This document shows, one piece after another, positions 24,402 to 34,163 of a stretch of DNA of 64,000 nucleotides. The notes under the pieces are model-generated. The model did not search any database. It saw only the letters and a list, made by a program, of their open reading frames with translations, and was not told where the DNA came from. Position 1 is the stretch's first letter, and every line of letters begins with the position of its first letter. A program made the translations under genes and the position numbers. Origin of the DNA: Actinacidiphila acidipaludis (GTDB lineage: Bacteria; Actinomycetota; Actinomycetes; Streptomycetales; Streptomycetaceae); assembly GCF_019890725.1 (NCBI RefSeq), contig NZ_JAINZZ010000016.1:62001-126000 (forward strand), read 5' to 3'.

Positions 24402-26168
24402 ATGACCGATCGGCTGTCCGCCCCGGCGCGCCCGGTCCGGCGCCGTGGTGCCGTCCTCGCACTCGCGGCGCCCTGGCCGGTGGCGGCGGTGTGCGCCGTC
24501 TTCGTCGCGGCCCAACTGGCCCTGACCGTACGGGGGTCGGGGCTCGGCTGGGACGAGACCGTCTACACCAGCCAGGTCAGCGGGCACGTCCCGGCCGCGT
24601 TCTTCAGCGCGCCCCGGGCCCGGGGCGTCACCTTCCTCGCCGCGCCGGTCGCCGCGCTGACCGCGTCCACCGCGGTGCTGCGGCTCTGGATGGCCCTGCT
24701 CTCCGGTGCCGGGCTGTTCGCGGCCTTCTGGCCCTGGCGCCGGCTGCTGCCGCCGCGCGTCCTGGCGCTCGCCGCCGGCCTCTTCGCCGGTCTGTGGATC
24801 ACCCTCTTCTACGGCCCGCAGGTCATGCCCAACCTCTGGAGCGCGTACGGCGCCCTCGGCGCCACGGGGTGCCTGATGGGGTTCGCCACGCGGGGGCGGG
24901 CGCCGGGGCCGGGACGCGTCGCGGGGGAGCGGCGGTGGCCTGGAGGTGGTGTGCGGGGTTCCGGTCCGGAGACGGAGTACGGGGACGCCGAGTCCGGACG
25001 GGAAGCGCCGGGGCCGGCGGCCGGGGAGCCGGGGCTCGGTGGCCCGGCGCGGGGTGCCGCCGCGGAGGCCGCGGGGCCCGGGTTCCTGCCGGGGGTGCCG
25101 GGCGCCGTACCGGGGACGGGGCATCCGGGGCGGGTGGCGGCGGGGCTCGGGTTCGGGGGGCTGGGTCGCGCAGCGGGGTTCGCGCTCGCCGGGCTGGCCG
25201 CGGGAGTCGCGGTGGCGGGGCTGATGCGGCCGCCCGACGCGGTGTGGCTGGCGGCGGGGCTCGGGTGCGCGGCCGCCGTCCTGGCGCGCGGGTGGCGGGT
25301 CCCGGTGTTCGCCGCGCTGGCCGCGGGGCTGGTGCTGGGCTGCGCGGAGTGGGTGGTGGAGGCGTACGCGAGCTACGGCGGGCTGTCCGAGCGGCTGCAC
25401 CGGGCGAGCGCGATCCAGGGCGGCCTCGGCTGGCACGTCGCGTTCGGTGACCAGCTGCGGGCGCTGGACGGCCGCACCCTGTGCCGGCCGTGCGACGTGC
25501 CGTGGCGGCACCGGGTCACGGCGGCCTGGTGGCTGCTGCTGCCGTTCGCCGCCGCGGCGGGCGCGGCAGTGGCGCCCCGCGGCCGCCGGGCGGCCGTCGT
25601 GGTGCCCGCCGTCACCGCGGTGTTCGTGGCGGCGCCCTATCTGCTGACCGTCGGGTACGCGGCGCCGCGCTTCCTGCTGCCCGCGTACGCGTTGCTCGCG
25701 CTGCCGGTAGCGGAGTGCCTGCGGTGGCTGGTCATGGCACCGGGCGGACGGTGGCGTCCGCTGCCGACCGCGCTGGTGGCGCTGGCGCTGTGCGGTCATC
25801 TGGCCGTCCAGCTCGGTGTCCTGCACGGGGTGACCCGCAACAACCGCGTGCTGAGCGGGAAGTACGCGGCGGTGGCGGCGCGGCTGCACTCGCACGGCGT
25901 GCGGCCGCCGTGCGTGCTCTCCGGTGACAACGCCGTGCCCATCGCCTACTACAGCGGATGCGCCTCGCGGCAGACCGGCGGTCCGGACCGCAGCGTCGAC
26001 GCCGCCGGCCTCGCCGCCCTGGCCCGGCGCGAGGCCGCCGCCTACCTGCTGGCGGCCGGCAGCCGAACCCCCGCCTTCGCCGTGGCCTGGCCATGCGTCC
26101 CGCTGCCCCTGTCGCCCGAGCCGGGCGGCGAACGTGCCTGCGTGGCACCGCGGCCCGCGCCGAGGTGA
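24402..26168 (+). CDS. GT-C-like polytopic membrane glycosyltransferase (putative)
   Basis: 588 aa with about ten hydrophobic segments. The first external loop carries Asp51-Glu52 in GLGWDETVYTSQVSG, the position of the acidic catalytic pair in GT-C/PMT enzymes that use lipid-linked sugars. Residues 163-250 are a Gly/Ala/Arg/Pro low-complexity insert. The extracytoplasmic C-terminal part has CVLSGDNAVPIAYYSGCAS. Just upstream, ATG 24382 opens a seven-codon frame (MTQRGRR) whose stop overlaps this start (ATGA), created by a short GCCGACGATGAC duplication. It follows the srs-like operon by 39 nt, so glycosylation of its lipid is possible but unproven. Confidence 0.65.
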   Translation: MTDRLSAPARPVRRRGAVLALAAPWPVAAVCAVFVAAQLALTVRGSGLGWDETVYTSQVSGHVPAAFFSAPRARGVTFLAAPVAALTASTAVLRLWMALLSGAGLFAAFWPWRRLLPPRVLALAAGLFAGLWITLFYGPQVMPNLWSAYGALGATGCLMGFATRGRAPGPGRVAGERRWPGGGVRGSGPETEYGDAESGREAPGPAAGEPGLGGPARGAAAEAAGPGFLPGVPGAVPGTGHPGRVAAGLGFGGLGRAAGFALAGLAAGVAVAGLMRPPDAVWLAAGLGCAAAVLARGWRVPVFAALAAGLVLGCAEWVVEAYASYGGLSERLHRASAIQGGLGWHVAFGDQLRALDGRTLCRPCDVPWRHRVTAAWWLLLPFAAAAGAAVAPRGRRAAVVVPAVTAVFVAAPYLLTVGYAAPRFLLPAYALLALPVAECLRWLVMAPGGRWRPLPTALVALALCGHLAVQLGVLHGVTRNNRVLSGKYAAVAARLHSHGVRPPCVLSGDNAVPIAYYSGCASRQTGGPDRSVDAAGLAALARREAAAYLLAAGSRTPAFAVAWPCVPLPLSPEPGGERACVAPRPAPR

Positions 26169-26230
26169 CCCCGGCCGGCGCCGCCCGGCGTCCGGAGCGC
26201 CGCGCGTGCCGGACGGCCGGCGGCGGGTGA

Positions 26231-26962
26231 CTACCGCCGGGCGACGGTGACGATCTCCCGGCTGGTGTCCCTCAGGGGGCCGTGGTGCCAGTCGCCGTAG
26301 CGGGCCTCGACGGTCAGGCCGGCCTCGGCGAGGAAGGTGTCGAGCTGCCCGGTCTCCAGGAAGCGCAGCCGGGTGTGTTCGACGCGCAGCACCGAGCCGT
26401 CGGCCGCGGCCGTCGTGCCGTGGAAGGCGACGACGCCGTCCCGCACCGAGTCGACCTCGTGCCACACCCTCACGGGCCGGCCCGCGCCGTCGAGGGCGTC
26501 GGACGCGTGGGACGGATTCCAGTCCTCCCAGGCGCGGGCCTGCGGGTGGCGGGTCTCGAAGACGAACCTGCCGCCGTCCCGCGGCACGTCCCGGACGGCC
26601 GCCAGCGACGCCCGCAACTCGTCGTCGTCCACGAGGAACTGGAAGGCGTGGCCCGTCATCGTCGCCAGTGCGAAGTCCCCGCCGGCGGCGGCCGCCCCGG
26701 CCGCCCTTGCCTCGATCCACGTGATGTCGGCGCGCCGCCGGGCGCGGTCCAGGGCGGCGGTGTCCGGGTCCAGCCCGACCAGCCGTCCGCGGTGGCCGTC
26801 GGCGCGGGCCCGGTGCAGCATCGCGCCGGTGCCGCAGCCGACGTCCAGCACGCTGTCCGCGGCCATGACGCGTTCGTGGCAGAAGCGGTCGCCCGGATTC
26901 GCCTCCGGGTCCCAGGGGTTGAAGGTGTCGTACAGGGCGGCGGCGTCGGCGTCCGAGAGCAT
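26231..26962 (-). CDS. class I SAM-dependent methyltransferase
   Basis: 243 aa. SAM-binding motif I VLDVGCGTGAML at about 39-50, the acidic motif II GLDPDTAALDRAR, and a post-motif block GGDFALATMTGHAFQFL. The C-terminal half (FVFETRHPQARAWEDWNP) resembles the small-molecule methyltransferases often annotated as UbiE/COQ5- or TylF-unrelated class I enzymes. The substrate is unknown. It is convergent with the GT-C gene and has a good leaderless promoter. Confidence 0.9.
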   Translation of the reverse strand: MLSDADAAALYDTFNPWDPEANPGDRFCHERVMAADSVLDVGCGTGAMLHRARADGHRGRLVGLDPDTAALDRARRRADITWIEARAAGAAAAGGDFALATMTGHAFQFLVDDDELRASLAAVRDVPRDGGRFVFETRHPQARAWEDWNPSHASDALDGAGRPVRVWHEVDSVRDGVVAFHGTTAAADGSVLRVEHTRLRFLETGQLDTFLAEAGLTVEARYGDWHHGPLRDTSREIVTVARR

Positions 26963-26968
26963 CGGGCC

Positions 26969-26997
26969 AGTGTCGGTGGTGCCCGCCGCGTGCTCAA
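26969..26997 (-). promoter_or_regulatory. promoter of the methyltransferase gene (leaderless)
   Basis: Reading on the minus strand: TTGAGC, 17-nt spacer, GACACT, six bases, ATG. This is a housekeeping-type promoter with transcription starting at the initiation codon. Confidence 0.6.
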
Positions 26998-27066
26998 CGC
27001 GATTTCCGGCAGCGGAGGGAGACCCGGGGAGCGGTGCGGCGGACGGGATCCTTGGTCCGGTCCGGC

Positions 27067-27714
27067 TCAGGGCCGGGTGAACGTGAGGTGGGTGACGCCG
27101 CTCGGCGTCGTCACCGACTCGACCGTCGGGAAGCGGCTCTCGAGCTCCTCCAGGCCGTCCCACAGCCGCTCGCCGCGGCCGAGCACGATGGGCACGAGGA
27201 CGACGTGCAGATGGTCGACCAGGTCCGCGGCCAGGAACTGGCGGACCGTCTCCGGGCCGCCGCCGATCCGCACGTCGAGGCCGCCGGCCGCCTCCCGGGC
27301 CTGGCGCAGCGCCTCCTGCGGCGTCGCGTCGATGAAGTGGAAGGTGGTGCCGCCCTCCATCTCCAGGGACGGGCGCGGGTGGTGGGTGAGCACGAACACC
27401 GGGGTGTGGAACGGCGGGTTGTCGCCCCACCAGCCCTTCCACTCCTCGTCCTGCCACGGGCCGCGCTGGGGGCCGAACTTGTTGCGGCCCATGATCTCCG
27501 CGCCGATGCCCGGCTCCCACCGGCGGGCGAACGCGTCGTCGGCGCCCGCCTCGCCCCCGGACTTGCCCTGCATCTCGCGGAACGCCCCCGTCCCGAAGAA
27601 CCAGCCGTGCAGCCGCTGGCCCGCGTGCCCGAACGGCGCCTCCAGGGTCTGGCCCTCACCGGTGCCGTAACCGTCCAGGGAGACGGCGAAGTTGTGGACT
27701 CGCACTCGGGACAC
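27067..27714 (-). CDS. dihydrofolate reductase-fold (RibD C-terminal type) reductase
   Basis: 215 aa from GTG 27714, which has a GAGGAGG ribosome site eight bases away; an in-frame ATG 45 nt upstream lacks one. Family blocks: VHNFAVSLDGYGTG at the N-terminus, GAEIMGRNKFG, FVLTHHPRP, DVRIGGGPETVRQFLAADLVD, and VLVPIVLGRGERLW. These proteins bind NADPH, and the group contains reductases of unknown substrate rather than true folate enzymes. It stands near a methyltransferase and an NTF2-fold protein on the same strand but with separate leaders. Confidence 0.9.
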   Translation of the reverse strand: MSRVRVHNFAVSLDGYGTGEGQTLEAPFGHAGQRLHGWFFGTGAFREMQGKSGGEAGADDAFARRWEPGIGAEIMGRNKFGPQRGPWQDEEWKGWWGDNPPFHTPVFVLTHHPRPSLEMEGGTTFHFIDATPQEALRQAREAAGGLDVRIGGGPETVRQFLAADLVDHLHVVLVPIVLGRGERLWDGLEELESRFPTVESVTTPSGVTHLTFTRP

Positions 27715-27825
27715 GACCGGAACCTCCTCGTCCGCCGGTACGGGCGCCGGCGCCGCCATCCTGTGCCGCCAAGCTACCCGGAGGGCCCGACAACAGCGGC
27801 GACGCCGCTCCGCCGGTCCGGACGG

Positions 27826-28140
27826 TCAGGCCTGGCCGGTCTCGAACCGGCTCACCTTGCCGTCGCGGACGGTGAAGGTCCACCTGGTGTGCATGGCACC
27901 CCAGGTGGAGTTGGTGTAGGTGACCTCCAGGGTGTGGCCGTCGGGGCTCACGCGGTCGACCTCCATGCGGCCGGCCGCGGAGAAGATCTCCTTCTCGGTC
28001 CACGCGGCCAGGTCGCGCTCGGAACCGTCGTCCGACATCGTGGCGTCGTCGGTCAGCGTGGCGAAGAAGGCGTCCTTGTCACCGGCGTTGACGGCGGCGA
28101 CGAAGGCGGCGACGGCGGGGTCGTTGAGCTGGACGGACAT
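27826..28140 (-). CDS. NTF2/SnoaL-fold small protein
   Basis: 104 aa, ATG with GGAGG nine bases upstream. The alpha+beta cone pattern is NDPAVAAFVAAVNAGDKDAF, then LTDDATMSDDGSERDL, then strands ending in WTFTVRDGKVSRFETG. The family includes isomerases, dehydratases and binding proteins. No catalytic residues could be assigned with confidence. The role is unknown. Confidence 0.82.
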   Translation of the reverse strand: MSVQLNDPAVAAFVAAVNAGDKDAFFATLTDDATMSDDGSERDLAAWTEKEIFSAAGRMEVDRVSPDGHTLEVTYTNSTWGAMHTRWTFTVRDGKVSRFETGQA

Positions 28141-28293
28141 GAGTGCGTGCCTCCACGTCGGGGCGGTGCGTGCGGGCGGGCCGGCCGTGCCGTCAGTATC
28201 CGGTGCCCGCGCCGGAGCCCGCCACCCGGCGGATCCGGGCGGGCTCCGGGCGCGCCGCCCCGCCGGGCCGCCGGGAAGAGCTCGCGGGCGGCG

Positions 28294-28788
28294 TCAGCCG
28301 CCCGTCCGGGGCCAGGGACGGCCCTCCTTGCGCTCGATGGCCTCGTTGAACCGGGCGAGGTAGCCGCCGAACGCCGTCACGTCCTGCTCGGTCCAGTCGT
28401 CGAGCAGGTCCGCGAGCCCGGTGACGACCCACGCCCGGTAGGCGTGCATCCGGCGTTCACCCTCCGGGGTGATCCGCAGCTTGCGGGCCATGCCGCCGTC
28501 CGGGTCGGCGATGCGCTCGGCGAGGCCGCCGCGGAGCATGGCGGCCGTCTGCCGGTTGACGGTCGAGGTGTCCAGGCCGAAGGCGTCCGCGAGTTGCCCG
28601 ATGGACAGCGGGCCGTCGATCTCGATCCGGCTGAGCAGGATGTACGCGGAGCGGTCGAGACGGGCCTCGGGCCCGGGTGCCGCGCCGTGCGGGCTCCGCA
28701 GCGCGCTGTGCCGTCCCACCAGCATCAGTTCCTGCTCCAGCCCGGCGATCTCCGGCCGTGCCGCCTGGTGTTCGTGCGTGTCGCTCAT
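28294..28788 (-). CDS. MarR-family transcriptional regulator
   Basis: 164 aa. Winged helix: LDRSAYILLSRIEIDGPLS, recognition helix LDTSTVNRQTAAMLRGGLAE, wing DPDGGMARKLRITPEGE. C-terminal dimerisation helix WTEQDVTAFGGYLARFN. It is divergent from a DHA2 exporter, the standard arrangement for a ligand-relieved repressor of drug efflux. The dyad at 28816-28836 in the shared 110-nt region is a likely binding site. Confidence 0.93.
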   Translation of the reverse strand: MSDTHEHQAARPEIAGLEQELMLVGRHSALRSPHGAAPGPEARLDRSAYILLSRIEIDGPLSIGQLADAFGLDTSTVNRQTAAMLRGGLAERIADPDGGMARKLRITPEGERRMHAYRAWVVTGLADLLDDWTEQDVTAFGGYLARFNEAIERKEGRPWPRTGG

Positions 28789-28815
28789 CAGCCACCACCG
28801 TACCGCCGGCCCTGG

Positions 28816-28836
28816 TGATGTGTATCCTGCACATCA
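28816..28836. promoter_or_regulatory. candidate MarR operator
   Basis: TGATGTG and CACATCA form 7-bp perfect arms around a 7-nt centre, in the A/T-rich core between the marR-type gene and the exporter. Confidence 0.6.
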
Positions 28837-28898
28837 TATGTATGGCCCATATTTCTTCGCGGGCCGTCAACCGAACCCACGCCTGACTGGAGCACCTT

Positions 28899-30353
28899 GT
28901 GACCACTGCGGCAGCCCCGGCGCACAGCGGGGCCGTGGTCGGCGTGCTGGCCGGCGCCGGCATCACCGTCTCCCTGATGCAGACGCTCGTCATCCCGCTG
29001 ATCCCGGACCTCCCCCACCTGCTGCACACCGACGCCGCCAACGCCTCCTGGGTCATCACGGCGACCCTGCTCGCCGCGGCCGTGGCCACCCCGGTCGCCG
29101 GGCGCCTCGGCGACCTCTACGGCAAGCGCCATGTGCTGGTCGCCAGCACGCTGCTGCTGGTCGTGGGCTCGCTGGTGTGCGCACTGACCAGCTCGCTCGC
29201 GCCGATGGTGATCGGCCGCACGCTGCAGGGCGTCGGGGCCGGGGTGATCCCGCTCGGCATCAGCATCATGCGCGACGTGCTGCCCCCGCAGAAGCTCGGC
29301 TCGGCGGTGGCGCTGATGAGTTCCTCGCTCGGCGTCGGCGGTGCCTTCGGCCTGCCGCTGGCCGCGGTCATCGCCCAGCACGCCGACTGGCACGTGCTGT
29401 TCTGGTGCTCGGCCGGCGTCGGCGCGCTCGTCACCGTGCTGCTGCTCCTCTTCGTCCCCGCCCCGGCGCCCACCGCGACCGGGCGGTTCGACTCCGTCGG
29501 CGCCGTCGGTCTCGGCGCGGGTCTGGTCTGCCTGCTGCTGCCGATCTCCAAGGGCGGCGACTGGGGCTGGGCGGACTCCCGCACGCTGCTGCTCTTCGCC
29601 GCCGCCGCGGTGGTGCTCGCCGTCTGGGGACGGTGGGAGCTGCGCATCGCCTCGCCGCTGGTGGACCTGCGGACCACCGCGCGCCGGCAGGTGCTCATGA
29701 CCAACCTGGCCTCCGTCGTCATCGGGTTCTCGATGTACGCCATGTCGCTGATCGCTCCGCAGCTGCTGGAGCTGCCGAAGGCCACCGGCTACGGTCTGGG
29801 CCAGTCCATGACCCAGACCGGTCTGCTGCTGGTGCCCTCCGGCCTGGCGATGATGGCGGTGTCGCCGCTCGGCGCCCGGCTGTCGGCCGCCCGCGGACCG
29901 AGGACCTCGCTGTTCGCCGGCGCCCTGGTGATCAGCGCCGGCTACGCTCTGGCGCTCGCGCTGATGGGCAGCACCTGGGGCGTCCTGGCCTTCGCCGCCG
30001 TCATCAGCGCCGGGATCGGCCTCGCCTACGCCGCCATGCCCGCGCTCATCATGGGCGCCGTCCCGGTGGCCGACACGGCCGCGGCCAACGGGCTGAACAC
30101 CCTGATGCGCTCCATCGGCACCTCCACGTCGAGCGCGGTGACCGGGGTGGTGCTGGCCCACATGACGACCCGGATGGGCCCGGTCGCCATCCCCACCCAG
30201 AACGCCTTCCGCACCGGCTTCGTCATCGCCGGCGGCGGCGCCCTGCTGGCCGCGCTGACCACCCTGGCCATCCCGGGCCGCCGGGCGCACACCCCGGCGG
30301 CGGTGCCCGCCGAGCCCACCGGCGACGCGGCACAGCCCAGCACCAGCCGGTGA
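28899..30353 (+). CDS. MFS drug/H+ antiporter, DHA2 family
   Basis: 484 aa with about 14 hydrophobic segments, GTG start with a GGAG site eight bases upstream. Motif A: GRLGDLYGKRHVLV. Motif-C-like: LGVGGAFGLPLAAVI. It has the usual DHA2 helices and no C-terminal extension. The divergent MarR regulator probably represses it. It is the second DHA2 exporter in the window; the two share the family but have distinct promoter architectures. Confidence 0.93.
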   Translation: MTTAAAPAHSGAVVGVLAGAGITVSLMQTLVIPLIPDLPHLLHTDAANASWVITATLLAAAVATPVAGRLGDLYGKRHVLVASTLLLVVGSLVCALTSSLAPMVIGRTLQGVGAGVIPLGISIMRDVLPPQKLGSAVALMSSSLGVGGAFGLPLAAVIAQHADWHVLFWCSAGVGALVTVLLLLFVPAPAPTATGRFDSVGAVGLGAGLVCLLLPISKGGDWGWADSRTLLLFAAAAVVLAVWGRWELRIASPLVDLRTTARRQVLMTNLASVVIGFSMYAMSLIAPQLLELPKATGYGLGQSMTQTGLLLVPSGLAMMAVSPLGARLSAARGPRTSLFAGALVISAGYALALALMGSTWGVLAFAAVISAGIGLAYAAMPALIMGAVPVADTAAANGLNTLMRSIGTSTSSAVTGVVLAHMTTRMGPVAIPTQNAFRTGFVIAGGGALLAALTTLAIPGRRAHTPAAVPAEPTGDAAQPSTSR

Positions 30354-30366
30354 CGGATGTGAGGGT

Positions 30367-30395
30367 TTGCCCCGGTCCCGGGGCGGCCGGATACT
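30367..30395 (+). promoter_or_regulatory. promoter of the 5-oxoprolinase gene (leaderless)
   Basis: TTGCCC, 17-nt spacer, GATACT, six bases, ATG 30402. This is the clearest leaderless promoter in the window. Confidence 0.65.
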
Positions 30396-30401
30396 GAGCC
30401 C

Positions 30402-33400
30402 ATGACGGGCCGGCGGTGGCAGTTCTGGGTCGATCGCGGCGGCACCTTCACCGACGTGGTCGCCCGCCGGCCCGACGGGCGCCTGGTGACGCACAAGCTG
30501 CTCTCCGACAACCCCGCCCGCTACCGCGACGCCGCGGTGGCGGGCATCCGGCAGCTGCTCGGCCTGAGCGAGGACGAGCCGGTGCCCGCCGATCGTGTCG
30601 AGGCCGTGCGCATGGGCACCACCGTGGCCACCAACGCGCTGCTGGAACGCACGGGCGAACCCGTCGCCCTGCTCGTCACCCGCGGCTTCCGTGACGCCCT
30701 GCGCATCGGCTACCAGAACCGGCCGCGGATCTTCGACCGCGAGATCGTGCTGCCCGAGCAGCTCTACGAGCGGGTGATCGAGGTCGACGAGCGGACGGCG
30801 GCCGACGGGACGGTGCTGCGGGCGCCCGATCTGCACCGCCTGGAGGCCGAGCTGCGGGCCGCGTACGACGACGGTCTGCGCGCGCTCGCGGTGGTGCTGC
30901 TGCACAGCCATCTGCACCCCGCGCACGAGCGGGCCGCCGGCGAACTGGCCGAACGCCTCGGGTTCACCCAGGTGTCGCTGTCCAGCGAGGTCAGCCCGCT
31001 GATGAAGGTCGTGCCGCGGGGCGACACCGCCGTCGTCGACGCGTACCTCTCGCCGGTGCTGCGCCGCTATGTGCGCCAGGTCGCCGACCAGGTGCGCGGC
31101 GTCCGGCTGATGTTCATGCAGTCCAACGGCGGCCTGGCCGAGGCCGGACACTTCCGTGGCAAGGACGCCGTGCTGTCCGGGCCGGCCGGCGGCATCGTCG
31201 GCATGGCCCGCGTCTCGCGGGCGGCAGGCTTCGAGCGGGTGATCGGCTTCGACATGGGCGGCACGTCCACCGACGTCTCGCACTACGCCGGGGCCTACGA
31301 GCGGGTCTTCGACACCCAGGTCGCCGGGGTGCGGCTGCGGGCGCCGATGCTGGAGATCCACACGGTCGCCGCCGGCGGCGGCTCGGTCCTGCACTTCGAC
31401 GGCAGCCGTTACCGGGTCGGACCCGGCTCCGCCGGCGCCGATCCGGGCCCCGCCTGCTACGGCGCCGGCGGCCCGCTCACCGTCACCGACGCGAACGTGA
31501 TGCTCGGCCGCATCCAACCCTCCCGGTTCCCCGCGGTGTTCGGCCCGGACGGGGACCGGCCGCTGGACGCCGGGACGGTACGCGAGCAGTTCGCCCGGCT
31601 CGCGGAGCGCATCCGCGAGGCCACCGGGGACGAGCGGTCGCCCGAGGAGGTCGCCGAGGGCTTCCTGCGGATCGCCGTGGTCGGCATCGCGAACGCCGTC
31701 AAGCGCATCTCCGTGCAGAAGGGCCACGACATCACCCGGTACGCGCTGACCACCTTCGGCGGCGCCGGCGGCCAGCACGCGTGCGCGGTCGCCGACTCGC
31801 TGGGCGTCCGTACCGTCCTGGTGCCGCCGATGGCCGGGGTGCTGTCCGCCCTGGGCATGGGGCTCGCCGACACCACCGCGATGCGGGAGCAGTCCGTGGA
31901 GGCCGTGCTGGAGCCGGCGGCGATGCCGCGGATCCGCGAGGTCGCCGGGCAGGTGGAGTCCGCGGCGCGCGCCGAACTGCTGGACGAGGGTGTGCCGCCC
32001 GGGACCGTCCGCTGCACCACCAGCGCCCACCTGCGGTACGAGGGCACGGACACCACGGTCTCCGTCGCGCTGGACGGGGCCGAGGCGATGAGGGACGCCT
32101 TCGCGTCGGCGCACCGGGCCCGCTACTCGTTCGTGATGGACCGCCCGATCGTCGTCGAGGCGCTGTCGGCCGAGGCGGTCGGCGTCACCGAGCAGCCCGA
32201 ACTCACGGAAGCCGGGGGGGAGTTCGCCGACGCCGGGGCCGGCGGTACCGGCGGCCCCGGCGTGCGGGCTGCCGGGTCCGGAGGCGCCGCGCAGGTGTCC
32301 CCGGACGGGACGGGCACGATGTTCACCGGCGGCCGCCGGCGTCAGGTGCCGCTGTGGCGGCGCGAGGCGCTGCGGCCCGGCACCTCCGTGACCGGTCCCG
32401 CCGTCATCACCGAGGCCAACGCGACCACCGTGGTCGACCCCGGCTGGCAGGCCGGCGCGGAACCCGGCGGGCATCTGCTGATGCGGCGGGTGGCGGCGCC
32501 GGAGGACAGCGCGGTCGGCACCGAGGCCGACCCGGTGATGCTGGAGATCTTCAACAACCTCTTCATGTCGATCGCCGAACAGATGGGCGCCCGGCTGGAG
32601 TCGACCGCCCAGTCCGTCAACATCAAGGAGCGGCTGGACTTCTCCTGCGCCCTCTTCGACCCCGAAGGGAACCTCGTCGCCAACGCCCCGCACATCCCGG
32701 TCCATCTGGGGTCGATGGGCACGGCGGTGAAGGAGGTGATCCGCCGGCGGGCGGGGACGATGGCGCCCGGCGACAGCTACGCGGTCAACGACCCCTACCA
32801 CGGCGGCACCCATCTGCCCGACATCACCGTCATCACCCCGGTGTTCGGATCGCCAGGACCCGGCGGCACCGGAGGCGGCGACCCGGACCCGGCGATCCTG
32901 TTCTTCGTCGCCTCCCGCGGCCACCACGCGGAGATCGGCGGCCTCAGCCCCGGCTCGATGCCGGCCGCCAGCCGCCGCATCGAGGAGGAGGGCGTGCTCT
33001 TCGACAACTGGCCGCTGGTCGAACACGGCCGGTTCCGCGAGGAGGAGACCCGGCGGCTGCTCACCTCCGGTCCCCACCCCTCCCGGAACCCGGAGACCAA
33101 CCTCGCCGACCTGCGGGCCCAGATCGCCGCCAACCGCAAGGGCGTCGACGAAGTCGGCCGGATGATCGGGCACTTCGGCCTCGACGTGGTCCAGGCGTAC
33201 ATGCGGCACGTGCAGGACAACGCCGAGGAGGCCGTGCGCCGGGTGATCGACGCGCTCCACGACGGCGCGTACCGCTACGAGACGGACTCCGGCGCGACGA
33301 TCGCGGTCGCCGTCACCGTGGACCGCGCGCGCCGCAGCGCCACCCTCGACTTCACCGGCAGCTCCCCGCAGCTCGGCACCAACTACAACGCCCCCGCCTC

Positions 33401-34088
33401 GGTGACGACGGCCGCCGTGCTGTACGTCTTCCGGACGCTGGTGGACGACGACATCCCGCTCAACGACGGCAGCCTGCGGCCGCTGCGCATCGTGGTGCCC
33501 GAGGGCTCGATGCTCAACCCGCGCCCGCCGGCCGCCGTCGTCGCGGGCAACGTCGAGACCTCGCAGGCGGTGGTCGGCGCGCTGTACGGGGCGATGGGCG
33601 TGCAGGCGGAGGGCTCCGGGACGATGAACAACGTGTCGTTCGGCAACGATCGCCACCAGTACTACGAGACGGTGGCGTCCGGCTCGGGGGCCGGACCGGA
33701 CTTCGACGGGGCCCCGGTGGTGCAGACCCACATGACGAACTCCCGGCTGACCGACCCCGAGGTCCTGGAGTGGCGGCACCCGGTGCGCGTCGAGGAGTTC
33801 GCGGTGCGGCACGGCAGCGGCGGTGCGGGCCGCCGGCGCGGCGGCGACGGCGCGGTGCGCCGCATCCGCTTCCTGGAGCCGATGACGGTCAGCACGCTCG
33901 CCGGTCACCGGCGGGTGCCGCCGTACGGCATGGCCGGCGGTTCCCCGGGCGCGCTCGGCTCGGCGCGGGTGGAGCGCGCGGACGGCACGGTGCGGCCGCT
34001 CCGGGCCAGCGACAGCGCCGACCTCGGCGCCGGGGACGTCCTGGTGGTCGAGACGCCGGGCGGCGGCGGATACGGCACCCCCGGCTGA
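30402..34088 (+). CDS. ATP-dependent 5-oxoprolinase/hydantoinase, fused A and B subunits
   Basis: 1228 aa, the full length of eukaryotic-type 5-oxoprolinase. The HyuA part (1 to about 700) has the acetate-kinase-like phosphate loops [11 protein letters not shown] and [12 protein letters not shown], the [13 protein letters not shown] block, and [16 protein letters not shown]. The HyuB part begins about residue 708 ([20 protein letters not shown]) with [17 protein letters not shown] and [14 protein letters not shown]. It would open 5-oxoproline to glutamate with ATP, or a hydantoin-like ring. Residues 605-640 are a Gly/Ala-rich linker. It stands alone, so substrate choice between oxoproline and hydantoin is uncertain. 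Confidence 0.92.
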   Translation: MTGRRWQFWVDRGGTFTDVVARRPDGRLVTHKLLSDNPARYRDAAVAGIRQLLGLSEDEPVPADRVEAVRMGTTVATNALLERTGEPVALLVTRGFRDALRIGYQNRPRIFDREIVLPEQLYERVIEVDERTAADGTVLRAPDLHRLEAELRAAYDDGLRALAVVLLHSHLHPAHERAAGELAERLGFTQVSLSSEVSPLMKVVPRGDTAVVDAYLSPVLRRYVRQVADQVRGVRLMFMQSNGGLAEAGHFRGKDAVLSGPAGGIVGMARVSRAAGFERVIGFDMGGTSTDVSHYAGAYERVFDTQVAGVRLRAPMLEIHTVAAGGGSVLHFDGSRYRVGPGSAGADPGPACYGAGGPLTVTDANVMLGRIQPSRFPAVFGPDGDRPLDAGTVREQFARLAERIREATGDERSPEEVAEGFLRIAVVGIANAVKRISVQKGHDITRYALTTFGGAGGQHACAVADSLGVRTVLVPPMAGVLSALGMGLADTTAMREQSVEAVLEPAAMPRIREVAGQVESAARAELLDEGVPPGTVRCTTSAHLRYEGTDTTVSVALDGAEAMRDAFASAHRARYSFVMDRPIVVEALSAEAVGVTEQPELTEAGGEFADAGAGGTGGPGVRAAGSGGAAQVSPDGTGTMFTGGRRRQVPLWRREALRPGTSVTGPAVITEANATTVVDPGWQAGAEPGGHLLMRRVAAPEDSAVGTEADPVMLEIFNNLFMSIAEQMGARLESTAQSVNIKERLDFSCALFDPEGNLVANAPHIPVHLGSMGTAVKEVIRRRAGTMAPGDSYAVNDPYHGGTHLPDITVITPVFGSPGPGGTGGGDPDPAILFFVASRGHHAEIGGLSPGSMPAASRRIEEEGVLFDNWPLVEHGRFREEETRRLLTSGPHPSRNPETNLADLRAQIAANRKGVDEVGRMIGHFGLDVVQAYMRHVQDNAEEAVRRVIDALHDGAYRYETDSGATIAVAVTVDRARRSATLDFTGSSPQLGTNYNAPASVTTAAVLYVFRTLVDDDIPLNDGSLRPLRIVVPEGSMLNPRPPAAVVAGNVETSQAVVGALYGAMGVQAEGSGTMNNVSFGNDRHQYYETVASGSGAGPDFDGAPVVQTHMTNSRLTDPEVLEWRHPVRVEEFAVRHGSGGAGRRRGGDGAVRRIRFLEPMTVSTLAGHRRVPPYGMAGGSPGALGSARVERADGTVRPLRASDSADLGAGDVLVVETPGGGGYGTPG

Positions 34089-34163
34089 CGCCGGTCAGGA
34101 CTCGATGCCCTCCCAGCCGCGGCGCGGCGGCGGACCGGGCAGCTCGCGGGGGTCGCGGCTGCG

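Noticed and set aside
28788..33908. Very long open frame (about 1700 codons) on the minus strand opposite the 5-oxoprolinase
   Set aside because: It is rich in Arg, Gly, His and Gln, has no domains or ribosome site, and mirrors the third-position G/C bias of the real plus-strand gene. Such antisense frames occur opposite most genes in this window.
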